From assembly GCF_001280015.1 (NCBI RefSeq), contig NZ_LGDV01000201.1, positions 248,001 through 312,000 on the forward strand: a DNA stretch of 64,000 nt, in the 5' to 3' direction. This DNA is from Streptomyces sp. MMG1121. Lineage in GTDB: Bacteria > Actinomycetota > Actinomycetes > Streptomycetales > Streptomycetaceae. Made by a program: the position numbers and the translations under genes. The notes below the pieces were generated by a model that had not been told where the DNA came from, did not search any database, and saw nothing but the letters and a program-made list of their open reading frames with translations. Of this stretch, positions 25,485 through 33,182 are shown piece by piece (the stretch's first letter is position 1; every line of letters starts with the position of its first letter).

Positions 25485-26360
25485 TCAGCCCTTGGTGCTG
25501 CCCGCGCTGATCCCGGCGATGATGTGCCGCTGGAAGACGAGGAACAGCGCCACCATCGGGATGCTGGCGATCACCATCGCGGCGATGAGCACGGTGAGTT
25601 GGATGTTCTGCGACAACTGGACCAGAGCCACGCTGATCGGCTGCTTGTCGGTGTCGGAGAAGACCATCAGCGGCCACAGGAAGTCCTGCCACACGGCGAC
25701 CAGCGCGAAGATCGACACCACGCCGAGCACGGGCCGGGACATGGGCAGCACGACCGACCACAGGATGCGCAGCCTGCCGGCGCCGTCGATCTCGGCGGCC
25801 TCCAGGACGTCGCGCGGCAGTTGGTCGAAGAAACGCTTGAGCAGATAGAGGTTGAAGGCGTTGGCGACGGCCGGCAGCCAGATGGCGAGGGGGTCGTTGA
25901 GCAGGCTGGTGTGGATCAGTGGCAGGTCGGCGGCCGTCAGGTACTTCGGTACGACCAGGGCCTGCGCCGGGACCATGAGGGTGGCGAGGATGCCGCCGAG
26001 GATCACCTTGCCGAAGGCGGGCCTCAGCCTGGACAGGGCGTAGGCGGCGGCCGTGCAGAACACCAGCTGGAACGCCCAGGCGCCGGCGGCCTGTACGACG
26101 GTGTTCCACAGGTGCTCCGGGAGCTGCATCAGGTCCCAGGCGTCGGTGTAGCCGACGAGGTGCCAGTGGTGCGGGACGATCGACGGCGGGGTCTGCGCGA
26201 CCTCGTCGGGGGACTTCATCGCGCCGGTGACCATCCAGTAGACCGGGAAGAGGAAGGCGAGCGCGAAGAGGACGACGACAGCCGTGAACACCGTCCAGTA
26301 GATCGCCTTGCCGCGCGGGCGGGCGAGGGTGGCCGGGGAGATGAGAGTGCGGGTGCTCAT
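25485..26360 (-). CDS. carbohydrate ABC transporter permease (MalG type)
   Basis: Inner-membrane component, 291 aa, about six helices. The EAA loop typical for CUT1 permeases is PRDVLEAAEIDGAGRLRILWSVVLPMSRPVLG. The C-terminus ISAGSTKG is the usual MalG-type end. The ATG at 26360 overlaps the stop of the preceding permease (ATGA). It pairs with the next gene to form the channel of a CUT1 sugar importer. No ATPase gene is in the operon; in Streptomyces the shared MsiK ATPase commonly energises such systems (family knowledge, not seen here). Confidence 0.93.
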   Translation of the reverse strand: MSTRTLISPATLARPRGKAIYWTVFTAVVVLFALAFLFPVYWMVTGAMKSPDEVAQTPPSIVPHHWHLVGYTDAWDLMQLPEHLWNTVVQAAGAWAFQLVFCTAAAYALSRLRPAFGKVILGGILATLMVPAQALVVPKYLTAADLPLIHTSLLNDPLAIWLPAVANAFNLYLLKRFFDQLPRDVLEAAEIDGAGRLRILWSVVLPMSRPVLGVVSIFALVAVWQDFLWPLMVFSDTDKQPISVALVQLSQNIQLTVLIAAMVIASIPMVALFLVFQRHIIAGISAGSTKG

Positions 26361-27313
26361 GCGCTGTCCCCCTCGGTGCGGGTGAGTCGCAGGTAGAGCG
26401 CGGAGAAGGCGCCCAGCAGGATGAGCAGCATGACGCTGAGGGCGCAGGCGCCGCCGAAGTCGTCGTAGAGGAACGCGTATTTGTAGATGAGGTAGAGGAC
26501 GGTCACCGTAGCGCTCTCCGGGCCGCCTCCGGTGATGACGAACGGTTCGGTGAACACCTGCATGGTGGCGATGATCTGAAGGAGCATCAGCATCAGGATC
26601 ACGAACCGGGTCTGCGGGACGGTGACGTGCCGGATGCGTTGGAGGAGGTTCGCGCCGTCCAGTTCGGCGGCCTCGTACAGCTCGCCCGGGATGGACTGGA
26701 GGGCGGCGAGGTAGATGAGGACGGTGCCGCCCAGGTTGGCCCAGGTCGCCACGATCACCAGGGAGACGAGCGCGGTGTCGGTGCCGTTGGACCAGTTCGA
26801 GGTCGGCAGGTGGACGAAGCGCAGCGCCTCGTTGGCGAGGCCGGCTCCGGGGTCGTAGAACCACTTCCACAGCAGGGCGCTGACCACCGGCGGGATCATC
26901 ACCGGCAGATAGACCACGACCCGGAAGAAGGCCTTGGCGTGCCGCAACTCGTTGAGCACGAGGGCGAGTACGAAGGGGATGGCGAAGCCGATGAGCAGGG
27001 CGAGCAGGGTGAAGGTGAGGGTGTTGCGCCAGGCCGCGCCGAACTCGGGGTCCGCCAGGACGCGGGTGAAGTTGGCGGTGCCGACCCACTGGGGCTTCGA
27101 GCCGGGGGTGTACTTCTGGAAGGCGATGACGACCGCGCGGATCGCCGGGTACCAGGAGAACAGGGCGAAGCAGACGAGGCCGCCGAGGAGGAAGGCGTAG
27201 GCGCGGGCCTGGTCGATCAGCCGACGCCGTCTCCGGCCCCCTGCCGGGAGCGGCGGCGGGACCGGTCGGAGTGCGGCCTGCGCCGCGGGCCGCCGCTCGG
27301 CCGTCTTCGGCAT
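26357..27313 (-). CDS. carbohydrate ABC transporter permease (MalF type)
   Basis: A 318-aa membrane protein with about six helices and a charged N-terminus (RRRRRLIDQARAY). The EAA motif is ELYEAAELDGANLLQRIRHVTVPQTR. The ATG at 27313 lies five bases after the binding-protein stop, and the frame upstream of that ATG belongs to another gene. It is the partner of the MalG-type permease. Part of the five-gene alpha-glucan operon. Confidence 0.93.
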   Translation of the reverse strand: MPKTAERRPAAQAALRPVPPPLPAGGRRRRRLIDQARAYAFLLGGLVCFALFSWYPAIRAVVIAFQKYTPGSKPQWVGTANFTRVLADPEFGAAWRNTLTFTLLALLIGFAIPFVLALVLNELRHAKAFFRVVVYLPVMIPPVVSALLWKWFYDPGAGLANEALRFVHLPTSNWSNGTDTALVSLVIVATWANLGGTVLIYLAALQSIPGELYEAAELDGANLLQRIRHVTVPQTRFVILMLMLLQIIATMQVFTEPFVITGGGPESATVTVLYLIYKYAFLYDDFGGACALSVMLLILLGAFSALYLRLTRTEGDSA

Positions 27314-27318
27314 GGCGG

Positions 27319-28671
27319 TCAGCTCCGGGCCAGGATGCTGTCGATCTTGCCGGACGCGTCCTTGAGGAGCTGGTCGATGTCGGCGTCCTTCTTGGTGAGG
27401 ACGGCGGAGACGGCGGCGTCGAGGACGGAGTAGATCTGCTGGGCGTCCGGCGGCTCGATCTTCATCTGCAGGTGCTGGTTGCCGTCGAGGAAGGCCTGGT
27501 AGTTGCCCACCGGGACGTTGGCGTTGGCCTTCTTGGCCTGTTGGTCCTTGGCGTCGGCGGCGCCGGTGAACAGGCGCGGTTCGGGCAGGCCGACGGGGGC
27601 GTTGTGCTGTCTGGCGCGGGCGTAGTCGCCGAGGAATCCCGATCCGGGGGTGAGGAACATGTGGTCCAGCCACTTCAGGCCGGCGCGGATCTGGGCGGGC
27701 GTGTCGTGCTTGTTGAACATGTAGCCGTCGCCGCCGATGAGCGTGCCCTTGCCGCCGGGCATGGGGCCGATGGCGATGTCGTCGTAGTTCGCGCCCTTCT
27801 CCTTGACCAGGATCGGGATGTTGTCGGGGGCGGCGAGGTACATGCCGAGTTTGCCCGAACCCATCATCTGCTGGACGTCGTTGATGATCAGGAGCTGCTT
27901 GCTGCCCATGGAGTCGTCGGTCCACCGCATGTCGTGCAGGTTCTGCAGGACGGCGTGGCCCTCGGGGGTGTCGACGGTGGCCTTCCTGCCGTCGGCGCTG
28001 ACGACGTCGCCGCCCTGCGCGTACAGCTCGGCGGTGAAGTGCCAGCCGCCCTGGTTCTGCGCGCTGTAGTCGGCGTACCCGACGGTGCCGCCTCCGAGGG
28101 CGGCGATCCTCTTCGCGTCGGCGCGGACCTCGTCCCAGCTGGCCGGGGGCTTGTCGGGGTCGAGGCCGGCCTTCTGGAAGAGCTTGCGGTTGTAGATCAA
28201 CCCCATGCTGTATCCGGTACGCGGTATGCCGTAGACCTTCCCGTCGACGGTGTAGATGTCCCGCAGCTGCTTCTGGATGGTGTCGTAGGACTTCAACTCC
28301 CTGAGGTACGGCGTGAGATCGGCCGCCTGGTTGATGTCCACGACGTGCTTGGCGTCGGTGAAGTACGTGTAGAACACGTCCTCCATCTGGCCGCCGGCGA
28401 GCTTGGCGTCGAAGGTCTTCGGGTCCTGGCAGGGGAAGGCGTCGTGCGCGACGACGTCGATGTCCGGGTTCTGCTTCCCGAAGGAGGCGATGTCCGCCTC
28501 GAAGAAGCCGCGGTCGACCTCGGCGCTCTTGGGCGGCTCGCAGTTGACGGTGATGCGGGTCCTGCCGCTCGCCGACCCGTCGCCACCGGACCCGCAGGCG
28601 GTGGCGGTGAGGGCGAGGGAGGAACAGACGCCGATCGCGACGACGGTACGACGGAACCCGGTACTTCTCAT
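27319..28671 (-). CDS. sugar ABC transporter substrate-binding lipoprotein
   Basis: A 450-aa extracellular binding protein of the CUT1 family. MRSTGFRRTVVAIG...LTATAC is a lipoprotein signal with Cys26 as the likely lipidated residue, although position -3 is Ala rather than Leu. The mature part contains the SBP_bac_1 blocks (KVYGIPRTGYSMGLIYNRKLFQKAGL, PASWDEVRADAKRIA). The ATG at 28671 is preceded by GGGGG seven bases away; longer frames lack this. It is the first gene of the operon, and a LacI-type box lies about 70 bases upstream. The substrate is probably alpha-gluco-oligosaccharides, judging by the two glycosidases downstream. Confidence 0.92.
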   Translation of the reverse strand: MRSTGFRRTVVAIGVCSSLALTATACGSGGDGSASGRTRITVNCEPPKSAEVDRGFFEADIASFGKQNPDIDVVAHDAFPCQDPKTFDAKLAGGQMEDVFYTYFTDAKHVVDINQAADLTPYLRELKSYDTIQKQLRDIYTVDGKVYGIPRTGYSMGLIYNRKLFQKAGLDPDKPPASWDEVRADAKRIAALGGGTVGYADYSAQNQGGWHFTAELYAQGGDVVSADGRKATVDTPEGHAVLQNLHDMRWTDDSMGSKQLLIINDVQQMMGSGKLGMYLAAPDNIPILVKEKGANYDDIAIGPMPGGKGTLIGGDGYMFNKHDTPAQIRAGLKWLDHMFLTPGSGFLGDYARARQHNAPVGLPEPRLFTGAADAKDQQAKKANANVPVGNYQAFLDGNQHLQMKIEPPDAQQIYSVLDAAVSAVLTKKDADIDQLLKDASGKIDSILARS

Positions 28672-28740
28672 CGTGGACCCCCATGTGGCACTCATGGCAG
28701 GAGCGGTGGGCGCCGCACACTCAAGCACCGCCGACATTCA

Positions 28741-28748
28741 TACGCAAG
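28741..28748. promoter_or_regulatory. CTTGCGTA box upstream of the alpha-glucan operon
   Basis: Read on the minus strand, CTTGCGTA is identical to two boxes in front of the adjacent LacI gene (29800-29827). It lies about 70 bases before the binding-protein ATG, in an otherwise A/T-rich stretch (TTCAATAATTAC at about 28768-28779) that could hold the promoter. It is probably the LacI operator for the operon. Confidence 0.6.
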
Positions 28749-28799
28749 ATGTCGCGCGAACTCTGTAATTATTGAACAGCCAGTTGGATCTCGCCGGAC

Positions 28800-29798
28800 T
28801 CAGTCGCGCGGGGCTTGCGCGGTCGAGCCGCGGACCACCAGCTCGGGCTCGAACAGCAGCTCCTCGGCAGGTACGGTGGTGCCGCCGATCCGCGCGTTGA
28901 GCAGCTCGACGGCCGCGCGGCCCATGGCCTCGATGGGCTGGCGGACGGTGGTCAGCGGGGGTTCGGTGCAGTTCATGAAGGCCGAGTCGTCGTAGCCGAC
29001 GACCGAGATCCGCTCCGGGACGGCGTACCCCTTGCGGCGCGCGGCCCTGATCGCGCCGAGCGCCAGGGGGTCGCTGGCGCAGATGATGCCGGTGACCCCG
29101 CGGTCGATCAGCCGGGACGCGGCCGCGTGACCGCCCTCGATGGAGAAGATCGCCCGCGCCACGAACTCCTCGGGCAGGTCACCGGCGAGCGCGCGCGCGG
29201 CGGCCAGTTTGCGCGCCGAGGGCATGTGGTCGGCGGGGCCGAGAACCAGGCCGATGCGTTCGTGGCCGAGGGAGGCGAGGTGCCGCCAGGCCTGCTCGAC
29301 GGCGACGGTGTCGTCGCAGGACACGCCTGGGAAGCCGAGGCGTTCGATGGCCGCGTTGACCAGGACGACGGGGATGTTGCGCTCGGCGAGCAGGCGGTAG
29401 TGGTCGTGCGGGGCGTCCGCCTGCGCGTACAGGCCGCCGGCGAAGACGACGCCGGAGACCTGCTGGTGCAGCAGCAGGTCGACGTAGTCCGCCTCCGAGA
29501 CGCCGCCCTTGGTCTGTGTGCACAGCACCGGCGTCAGCCCGAGCTGGGCGAGCGCGCCGCCGATGACCTCGGCGAACGCGGGGAAGATGGGGTTCTGCAG
29601 CTCGGGCAGGACCAGGCCGACGAGCCGGGCGCGTTCGCCGCGCAGCTGGGTGGGGCGCTCGTAGCCGAGGACGTCGAGAGCCGTCAGCACCGCCTGTCGG
29701 GTGGCTTCGGAGACCCCGGGCTTGCCGTTGAGCACCCGACTGACCGTGGCCTCGCTGACCCCGACCTTCTTCGCCACTTCCGCAAGTCGTCGCGTCAT
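28800..29798 (-). CDS. LacI-family repressor of the alpha-glucan operon
   Basis: A 332-aa LacI/GalR regulator. The HTH and hinge helix are at residues 1-55 (RRLAEVAKKVGVSEATVSRVLNGKPGVSEATR), followed by the periplasmic-binding-like sugar-sensing domain (GLVLPELQNPIFPAFAEVI ... GYDDSAFMNCTEPPLTTVRQP). The ATG at 29798 starts MTRRLAEV as in the family. It lies upstream of the ABC/alpha-glucosidase/glucanase operon on the same strand, and both share CTTGCG boxes, so it is the likely local repressor and autoregulator, with an oligosaccharide as inducer. Confidence 0.93.
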   Translation of the reverse strand: MTRRLAEVAKKVGVSEATVSRVLNGKPGVSEATRQAVLTALDVLGYERPTQLRGERARLVGLVLPELQNPIFPAFAEVIGGALAQLGLTPVLCTQTKGGVSEADYVDLLLHQQVSGVVFAGGLYAQADAPHDHYRLLAERNIPVVLVNAAIERLGFPGVSCDDTVAVEQAWRHLASLGHERIGLVLGPADHMPSARKLAAARALAGDLPEEFVARAIFSIEGGHAAASRLIDRGVTGIICASDPLALGAIRAARRKGYAVPERISVVGYDDSAFMNCTEPPLTTVRQPIEAMGRAAVELLNARIGGTTVPAEELLFEPELVVRGSTAQAPRD

Positions 29799-29799
29799 A

Positions 29800-29836
29800 T
29801 ACGCAAGGCTAGCGCAAGTTACGCAAGTCATTTGCG
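29800..29836. promoter_or_regulatory. LacI operator cluster at its own promoter
   Basis: Three CTTGCG units on the minus strand (29802-29807, 29813-29818, 29822-29827; the outer two as CTTGCGTA) sit directly before the LacI start. The last overlaps an inverted repeat CGCAA-N5-TTGCG (29822-29836). The spacing of about ten bases puts the units on one face of the helix. This strongly suggests autoregulation. Confidence 0.65.
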
Positions 29837-29921
29837 GAATCGTCCCGGGGGCCACGGGAAGGCGCGGGGAGGTGTGTCCCGGCCCGGCGCCGCCGGCGAC
29901 CTGAACGCCGGCGGTGCCGGG

Positions 29922-30593
29922 TCAGTCCTGGGCTGCCGGTACGACCGTGAGGTGCGGCGCCGTGCTCCGCTGCCGGCGCGGGCGGCGTACGGGCGCGGCG
30001 GCCCGGCGGGTGTCGCGCAGGACCATCGTGAGGCGCCGGTAGCCGAGCTCCCGCAGGGTCTGCGGCGTCTCGTCGACGATCCGGCACTCGGTGGGACCCC
30101 GGCGCGGGTCGGGGTGGAGCAGCAGCCGGACGGCGCCGTCGATCCGGGTCCCGGCCTCGCCGACGGCCCGCATCCAGTGCGGCAGGCCCTGCCGGTAGGC
30201 GGCCTCCATGATCGGGTCCAGGGCGATGTCCCGGCGGACCGCCTGGAGTTCGTGATCGTGGCCGTACGTCTCCAGCGCGGCCCTGAGGTGGGCCAGCATC
30301 GGCAGGCACCAGCCCGGCTCGTGCTCGCCGAGGACCTCGCACGCGTCCGGGTGGAAGAGCACGAACCTGAGGAAGTTGTCCCCGGGCATGGCCGTCGGGT
30401 GCGGGCGCACGCCGCGGAAGAGCGTCGCGTACGCGGAGTTGGCCATGACCACGTCCCAGCGGTGGTCCACGACCAGGGAGGGCAGGGCGAGGGACTCCAG
30501 GAGCGCGGCGTAGTCCTGGAGATACGCCTGGGTTTCGCACGTCTCGGGGACGGGCCGCGGTGCGGGCCGCCGCCCTCCTGCCTGATGTGCCAT
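29922..30593 (-). CDS. MmyB-like ligand-binding domain protein without HTH
   Basis: A 223-aa protein. Residues about 25-205 resemble the PAS-like MmyB-type ligand-binding domain that usually follows an XRE HTH in actinobacterial regulators: LPSLVVDHRWDVVMANSAY (the pattern of a hydrophobic strand plus N/AN), GDNFLRFVLFHPDACEV, MLAHLRAAL and a C-terminal RELGYRRLTMVLRD. No HTH precedes it. The only N-terminal extension (GTG at 30713) adds a basic, low-complexity stretch and lacks a good ribosome-binding site, so ATG 30593 is preferred. It is divergent from an HTH regulator gene. It may be a sensor subunit working with that protein, which is inference. Confidence 0.65.
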   Translation of the reverse strand: MAHQAGGRRPAPRPVPETCETQAYLQDYAALLESLALPSLVVDHRWDVVMANSAYATLFRGVRPHPTAMPGDNFLRFVLFHPDACEVLGEHEPGWCLPMLAHLRAALETYGHDHELQAVRRDIALDPIMEAAYRQGLPHWMRAVGEAGTRIDGAVRLLLHPDPRRGPTECRIVDETPQTLRELGYRRLTMVLRDTRRAAAPVRRPRRQRSTAPHLTVVPAAQD

Positions 30594-30706
30594 CGGGAGG
30601 TCACCCCTCTTGCCTCTGCGGCCTTGACGCGGCCCCTGCGATCCTGCGACTTCGGCAAGTGGGATGTCAACTATCGTGGCATTTCTTGCCTGTTGACGGC
30701 TGAAAT

Positions 30707-30724
30707 TCGCCACAGTTGTGGCGA
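30707..30724. promoter_or_regulatory. 18-bp inverted repeat between divergent regulator genes
   Basis: TCGCCACAGTTGTGGCGA has 8-bp perfect arms around a GT centre. It lies in the 241-base gap (30594-30834) between the MmyB-like gene and the HTH gene, where both promoters must be. It is a candidate operator for the HTH protein. Confidence 0.55.
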
Positions 30725-30834
30725 CACCTGGATGTGAGTTCGAGGCACCGGCTAATCTCCGGGAAGTTCACGGCGGCCGCTCGCGAGACGCACGGACGCA
30801 TCGGAAACCCTCAAGAGACGTAGGAGTTCTGTCG

Positions 30835-31491
30835 GTGACGGATGGCTACGAGGATCCGGGCGCCGCGGCGACCGCCCAGCTGCCGGCCGTCGTCGCCCGC
30901 GTCACCGCGCTCGCCGACCGGCTCGGTGTGGCGCACGCCGAGATCTTCGACGTCGGACGGATCTCCGTGGCCTGCGGCGTCCCGGAGCCGGTGGTCAGAG
31001 CCCTGCTCAGCGGCCGGCCGGCGGGCGAGCCGGACGTCCAGGCACGTTTTCTGCAGCGTCTGGGCCTGCTGCGCCGCACCCGGCTGAAGCCCAACGGCCG
31101 CAAGTACACGCAGCAGGAGATCGCCGACGGGGCGGCCATGTCCCGGCAGCAGGCCGGCGCTCTCATCAACGGCGACCGGCGGCCCACGATGGAGCACTGC
31201 GACGCGCTCCAGCGCTTCTTCCGGGTGCACGCCGGTTTCCTGACCGCGGAGGACCCCGAGGCACTGGCGGGCGCACTGCAGCGCACCGAGCAGGAACTGC
31301 TGCAGAAGCTCGCCGACCGGGAGCGGGCCGCCGCCTCGGCCGCCGAGGATCCGCTGGAACGGCTGCTGCAGGACCACGGGGTGCGCGGGATCGCCTGGCG
31401 GGCCGCGCAGTTGCCGACCGACCAGCACCGGGACAAGGTCGCGGAGTGGCTGGACATGCTCTTGGAGAGCGTCAAGCGGCCCGAGTCGTGA
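30835..31491 (+). CDS. HTH (XRE-like) regulator paired with an ImmA/IrrE-type protease
   Basis: A 218-aa protein. A helix-turn-helix of the XRE type is at about residues 90-130 (KYTQQEIADGAAMSRQQAGALINGDRRPTMEHCDALQRFF). An N-terminal about 80-residue helical part and a C-terminal coiled, charged part (EQELLQKLADRERAAA) flank it. The GTG at 30835 has TAGGAG nine bases upstream, and the longer frame from 30718 would cover the intergenic palindrome. The stop overlaps the GTG of the metalloprotease-like gene, giving the classic regulator/ImmA pair in which the protease cleaves the repressor. The target genes are unknown. Confidence 0.8.
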   Translation: MTDGYEDPGAAATAQLPAVVARVTALADRLGVAHAEIFDVGRISVACGVPEPVVRALLSGRPAGEPDVQARFLQRLGLLRRTRLKPNGRKYTQQEIADGAAMSRQQAGALINGDRRPTMEHCDALQRFFRVHAGFLTAEDPEALAGALQRTEQELLQKLADRERAAASAAEDPLERLLQDHGVRGIAWRAAQLPTDQHRDKVAEWLDMLLESVKRPES

Positions 31492-32063
31492 ACCGGGGGA
31501 GGACAGTGGGCATCGGCAGGGACATGCGCCGGCTGTGCGGCGAGCTGGTGGGCGGGCTGACCCTGCCCGTGCCGGCACCGCCCGAGGAGCTGTACCGCGC
31601 GCTGTGCGCGGCGATGAGCCGCCGCCGGGGCCGCCCGGTGAACTTCCGTACGGCCGCCTTCCCGTCCGGCACGGCGAGCGGACTGTGGCTGGATCTGACC
31701 GACCGCGACGTCGTCGTCGTGGAGGAACGCACCGCCCCCGGGCACCAGTTGGTGATCCTCGGCCACGAGCTGTGGCACATGCACGCCGACCACTGCGGGC
31801 ACCACGTCGACGGGGTCGGGGTCGCCACGCGGCTGCTGGAGGACGACACCGACCAGGCCGCGTTGCAGGCCGCGGTGCTCCGGGTCGCGGCCCGGACCCG
31901 CTTCGACCTCGCCGAGGAGCGGCAGGCCGAGACCTTCGGTCTGCTCCTGGCCAGCAAGTGCCGCACCTGGCTGGGCGATTCGGCCCTGCGCGGCCCGGGC
32001 CGGCGCGACGACGTGGCCGGCCGTATCGAGGCGTCCCTGGGCTATCCGGGGCTGCAGGGCTGA
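31488..32063 (+). CDS. ImmA/IrrE-type zinc metalloprotease (toxin-component-like)
   Basis: About 191 aa from the GTG at 31488. The zinc motif is HELWH (His93, Glu94, His97) with a later ERQAETFG segment that can supply the third ligand, the pattern of M78/ImmA/IrrE proteins. The start overlaps the HTH gene stop. Other starts (GTG 31506 behind GGGGGAGG, ATG 31524) would only shorten the N-terminus. In other systems such proteases inactivate a cognate XRE repressor on a stress signal; actinobacterial members are often annotated as toxin components. The pairing supports this, but direct evidence is absent. Confidence 0.8.
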   Translation: MNRGRTVGIGRDMRRLCGELVGGLTLPVPAPPEELYRALCAAMSRRRGRPVNFRTAAFPSGTASGLWLDLTDRDVVVVEERTAPGHQLVILGHELWHMHADHCGHHVDGVGVATRLLEDDTDQAALQAAVLRVAARTRFDLAEERQAETFGLLLASKCRTWLGDSALRGPGRRDDVAGRIEASLGYPGLQG

Positions 32064-32237
32064 ACGTCAGGCGCCGCGTCGTACACGGTGCCGCTTCCAG
32101 GGGACATACCGGGTCCGGCCTGCGCCGAGCGGGGGATCCTGGGCGCAGCCGGACGGCGTTGTCAGTGGCGGACGGCAAGCTGGTGAGGTGCGCAGCAGAG
32201 CGCGCGACCGTGACGCCTACCCGGGGAGAGCCGACCG

Positions 32238-32465
32238 ATGCCCACCGCCGTACTGACCGACCGTGAGCGCACCGCCGTACAGGCCTACCTGCGGCTGCTG
32301 CACACGGTGCGCGCCGCCTTCGACGGGCCGCCGGACGACGGCCGGCCCGCCCTGGTGCCGCCCGCCGTGCTGGCCGAGGCCGAGCAGGCCCTGGCCCGGG
32401 CGGGACTCGCGGGCAACGAGGAGCAGTTCTTCCGCCTGCTGCGCCACTGGTGCCCGCCGACCTGA
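32238..32465 (+). CDS. 75-aa hypothetical protein
   Basis: A short frame with ATG at 32238 and GGGGAGAG about eight bases before it. The product is acidic, Ala/Leu-rich and predicted helical throughout (RTAVQAYLRLLHTVRAAFDG ... EAEQALARAGLAGNEEQFFRLLRHW). No signal peptide or Cys motif. It lies 174 bases after the ImmA-like gene on the same strand and may belong to that cassette. The preceding gap (32064-32237) shows no recognised element. No family recognised. Confidence 0.6.
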   Translation: MPTAVLTDRERTAVQAYLRLLHTVRAAFDGPPDDGRPALVPPAVLAEAEQALARAGLAGNEEQFFRLLRHWCPPT

Positions 32466-32501
32466 CCGGGCCGGACGGTACGGGCCGCCGCGGCCGGAGG
32501 T

Positions 32502-33182
32502 TCAGAAGTGCGGGACGACCACGGAGGTGGCCACCAGCCCGTCGCGCACAACCCACCGGCCCTCGAAGGCCTGGAGCCTGCGGCCTGCGACCAGTGGTCC
32601 GGGGACGAGGAGGTCGGCGCGCAGGGTGCCGTGCGGCCGGCCGTCCGGGTCCGGGTGCAGGGTGATGTCGGCCTCGGAGAAGTCCAGCCACTTGCGGGTG
32701 AGCGGGAACCACGCCTTGTAGACGGACTCCTTGGCGCTGAACAGGATCCGGTCCCCGTGCACGTCGGGCCGCCGCGCGGCGAGCCGGGCGAGCCGTTCGG
32801 CCTCGGCGGGCAGGAAGACGGACTCGCCGACCCCCTCCGGCAGCGGCCCGTGCGGCTCGGCGTCGATACCGAGAGAGGCCAGGTCGCCGACGCGGGTGAG
32901 CACGGCGGCGCCGTAGCCGTCGCAGTGGGTCATGCTGCCGATCAGGCCCGCCGGCCAGACCGGGGCGCCCCGCTCACCGCTGACGACGGGCTGCGGCGGC
33001 ACGCCGAGCTTCTCCATGGCGCGCCGGGCGCACCCGCGTACGGCGGCGAACTCACGACGGCGCTTGGTCACCGCGCGCGCGACGAGCGCCTCCTCCTCGG
33101 GGAAGAGCGGGGCGTCCCACAGCGGATCGTCACGGTGTGCCTCCACGACCACGACCGACTCCGGGAGCAGCTCCTCGATCAC
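32502..33182 (-). CDS. 4'-phosphopantetheinyl transferase (EntD/Sfp type)
   Basis: A 226-aa Sfp-type PPTase that activates carrier proteins by adding phosphopantetheine from CoA. Mg2+ and catalytic motifs: GIDAEP (Asp107, Glu109) and FSAKESVYKAW (Lys151, Glu152, Lys156). An earlier block GLIGSMTHCDGY (about 79-90) marks the EntD-like branch. The GTG at 33182 has GGAGG nine bases upstream and overlaps the end of the phosphoesterase gene by 53 bases, so the two are coupled. No PKS or NRPS gene lies in the window, so it probably serves carrier proteins elsewhere in the genome. Confidence 0.92.
   Translation of the reverse strand: MIEELLPESVVVVEAHRDDPLWDAPLFPEEEALVARAVTKRRREFAAVRGCARRAMEKLGVPPQPVVSGERGAPVWPAGLIGSMTHCDGYGAAVLTRVGDLASLGIDAEPHGPLPEGVGESVFLPAEAERLARLAARRPDVHGDRILFSAKESVYKAWFPLTRKWLDFSEADITLHPDPDGRPHGTLRADLLVPGPLVAGRRLQAFEGRWVVRDGLVATSVVVPHF

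Noticed and set aside
32502..33182. PPTase as a marker of a biosynthetic gene cluster in the window
   Set aside because: No PKS, NRPS or other carrier-protein gene is present; flanking genes are metabolic.
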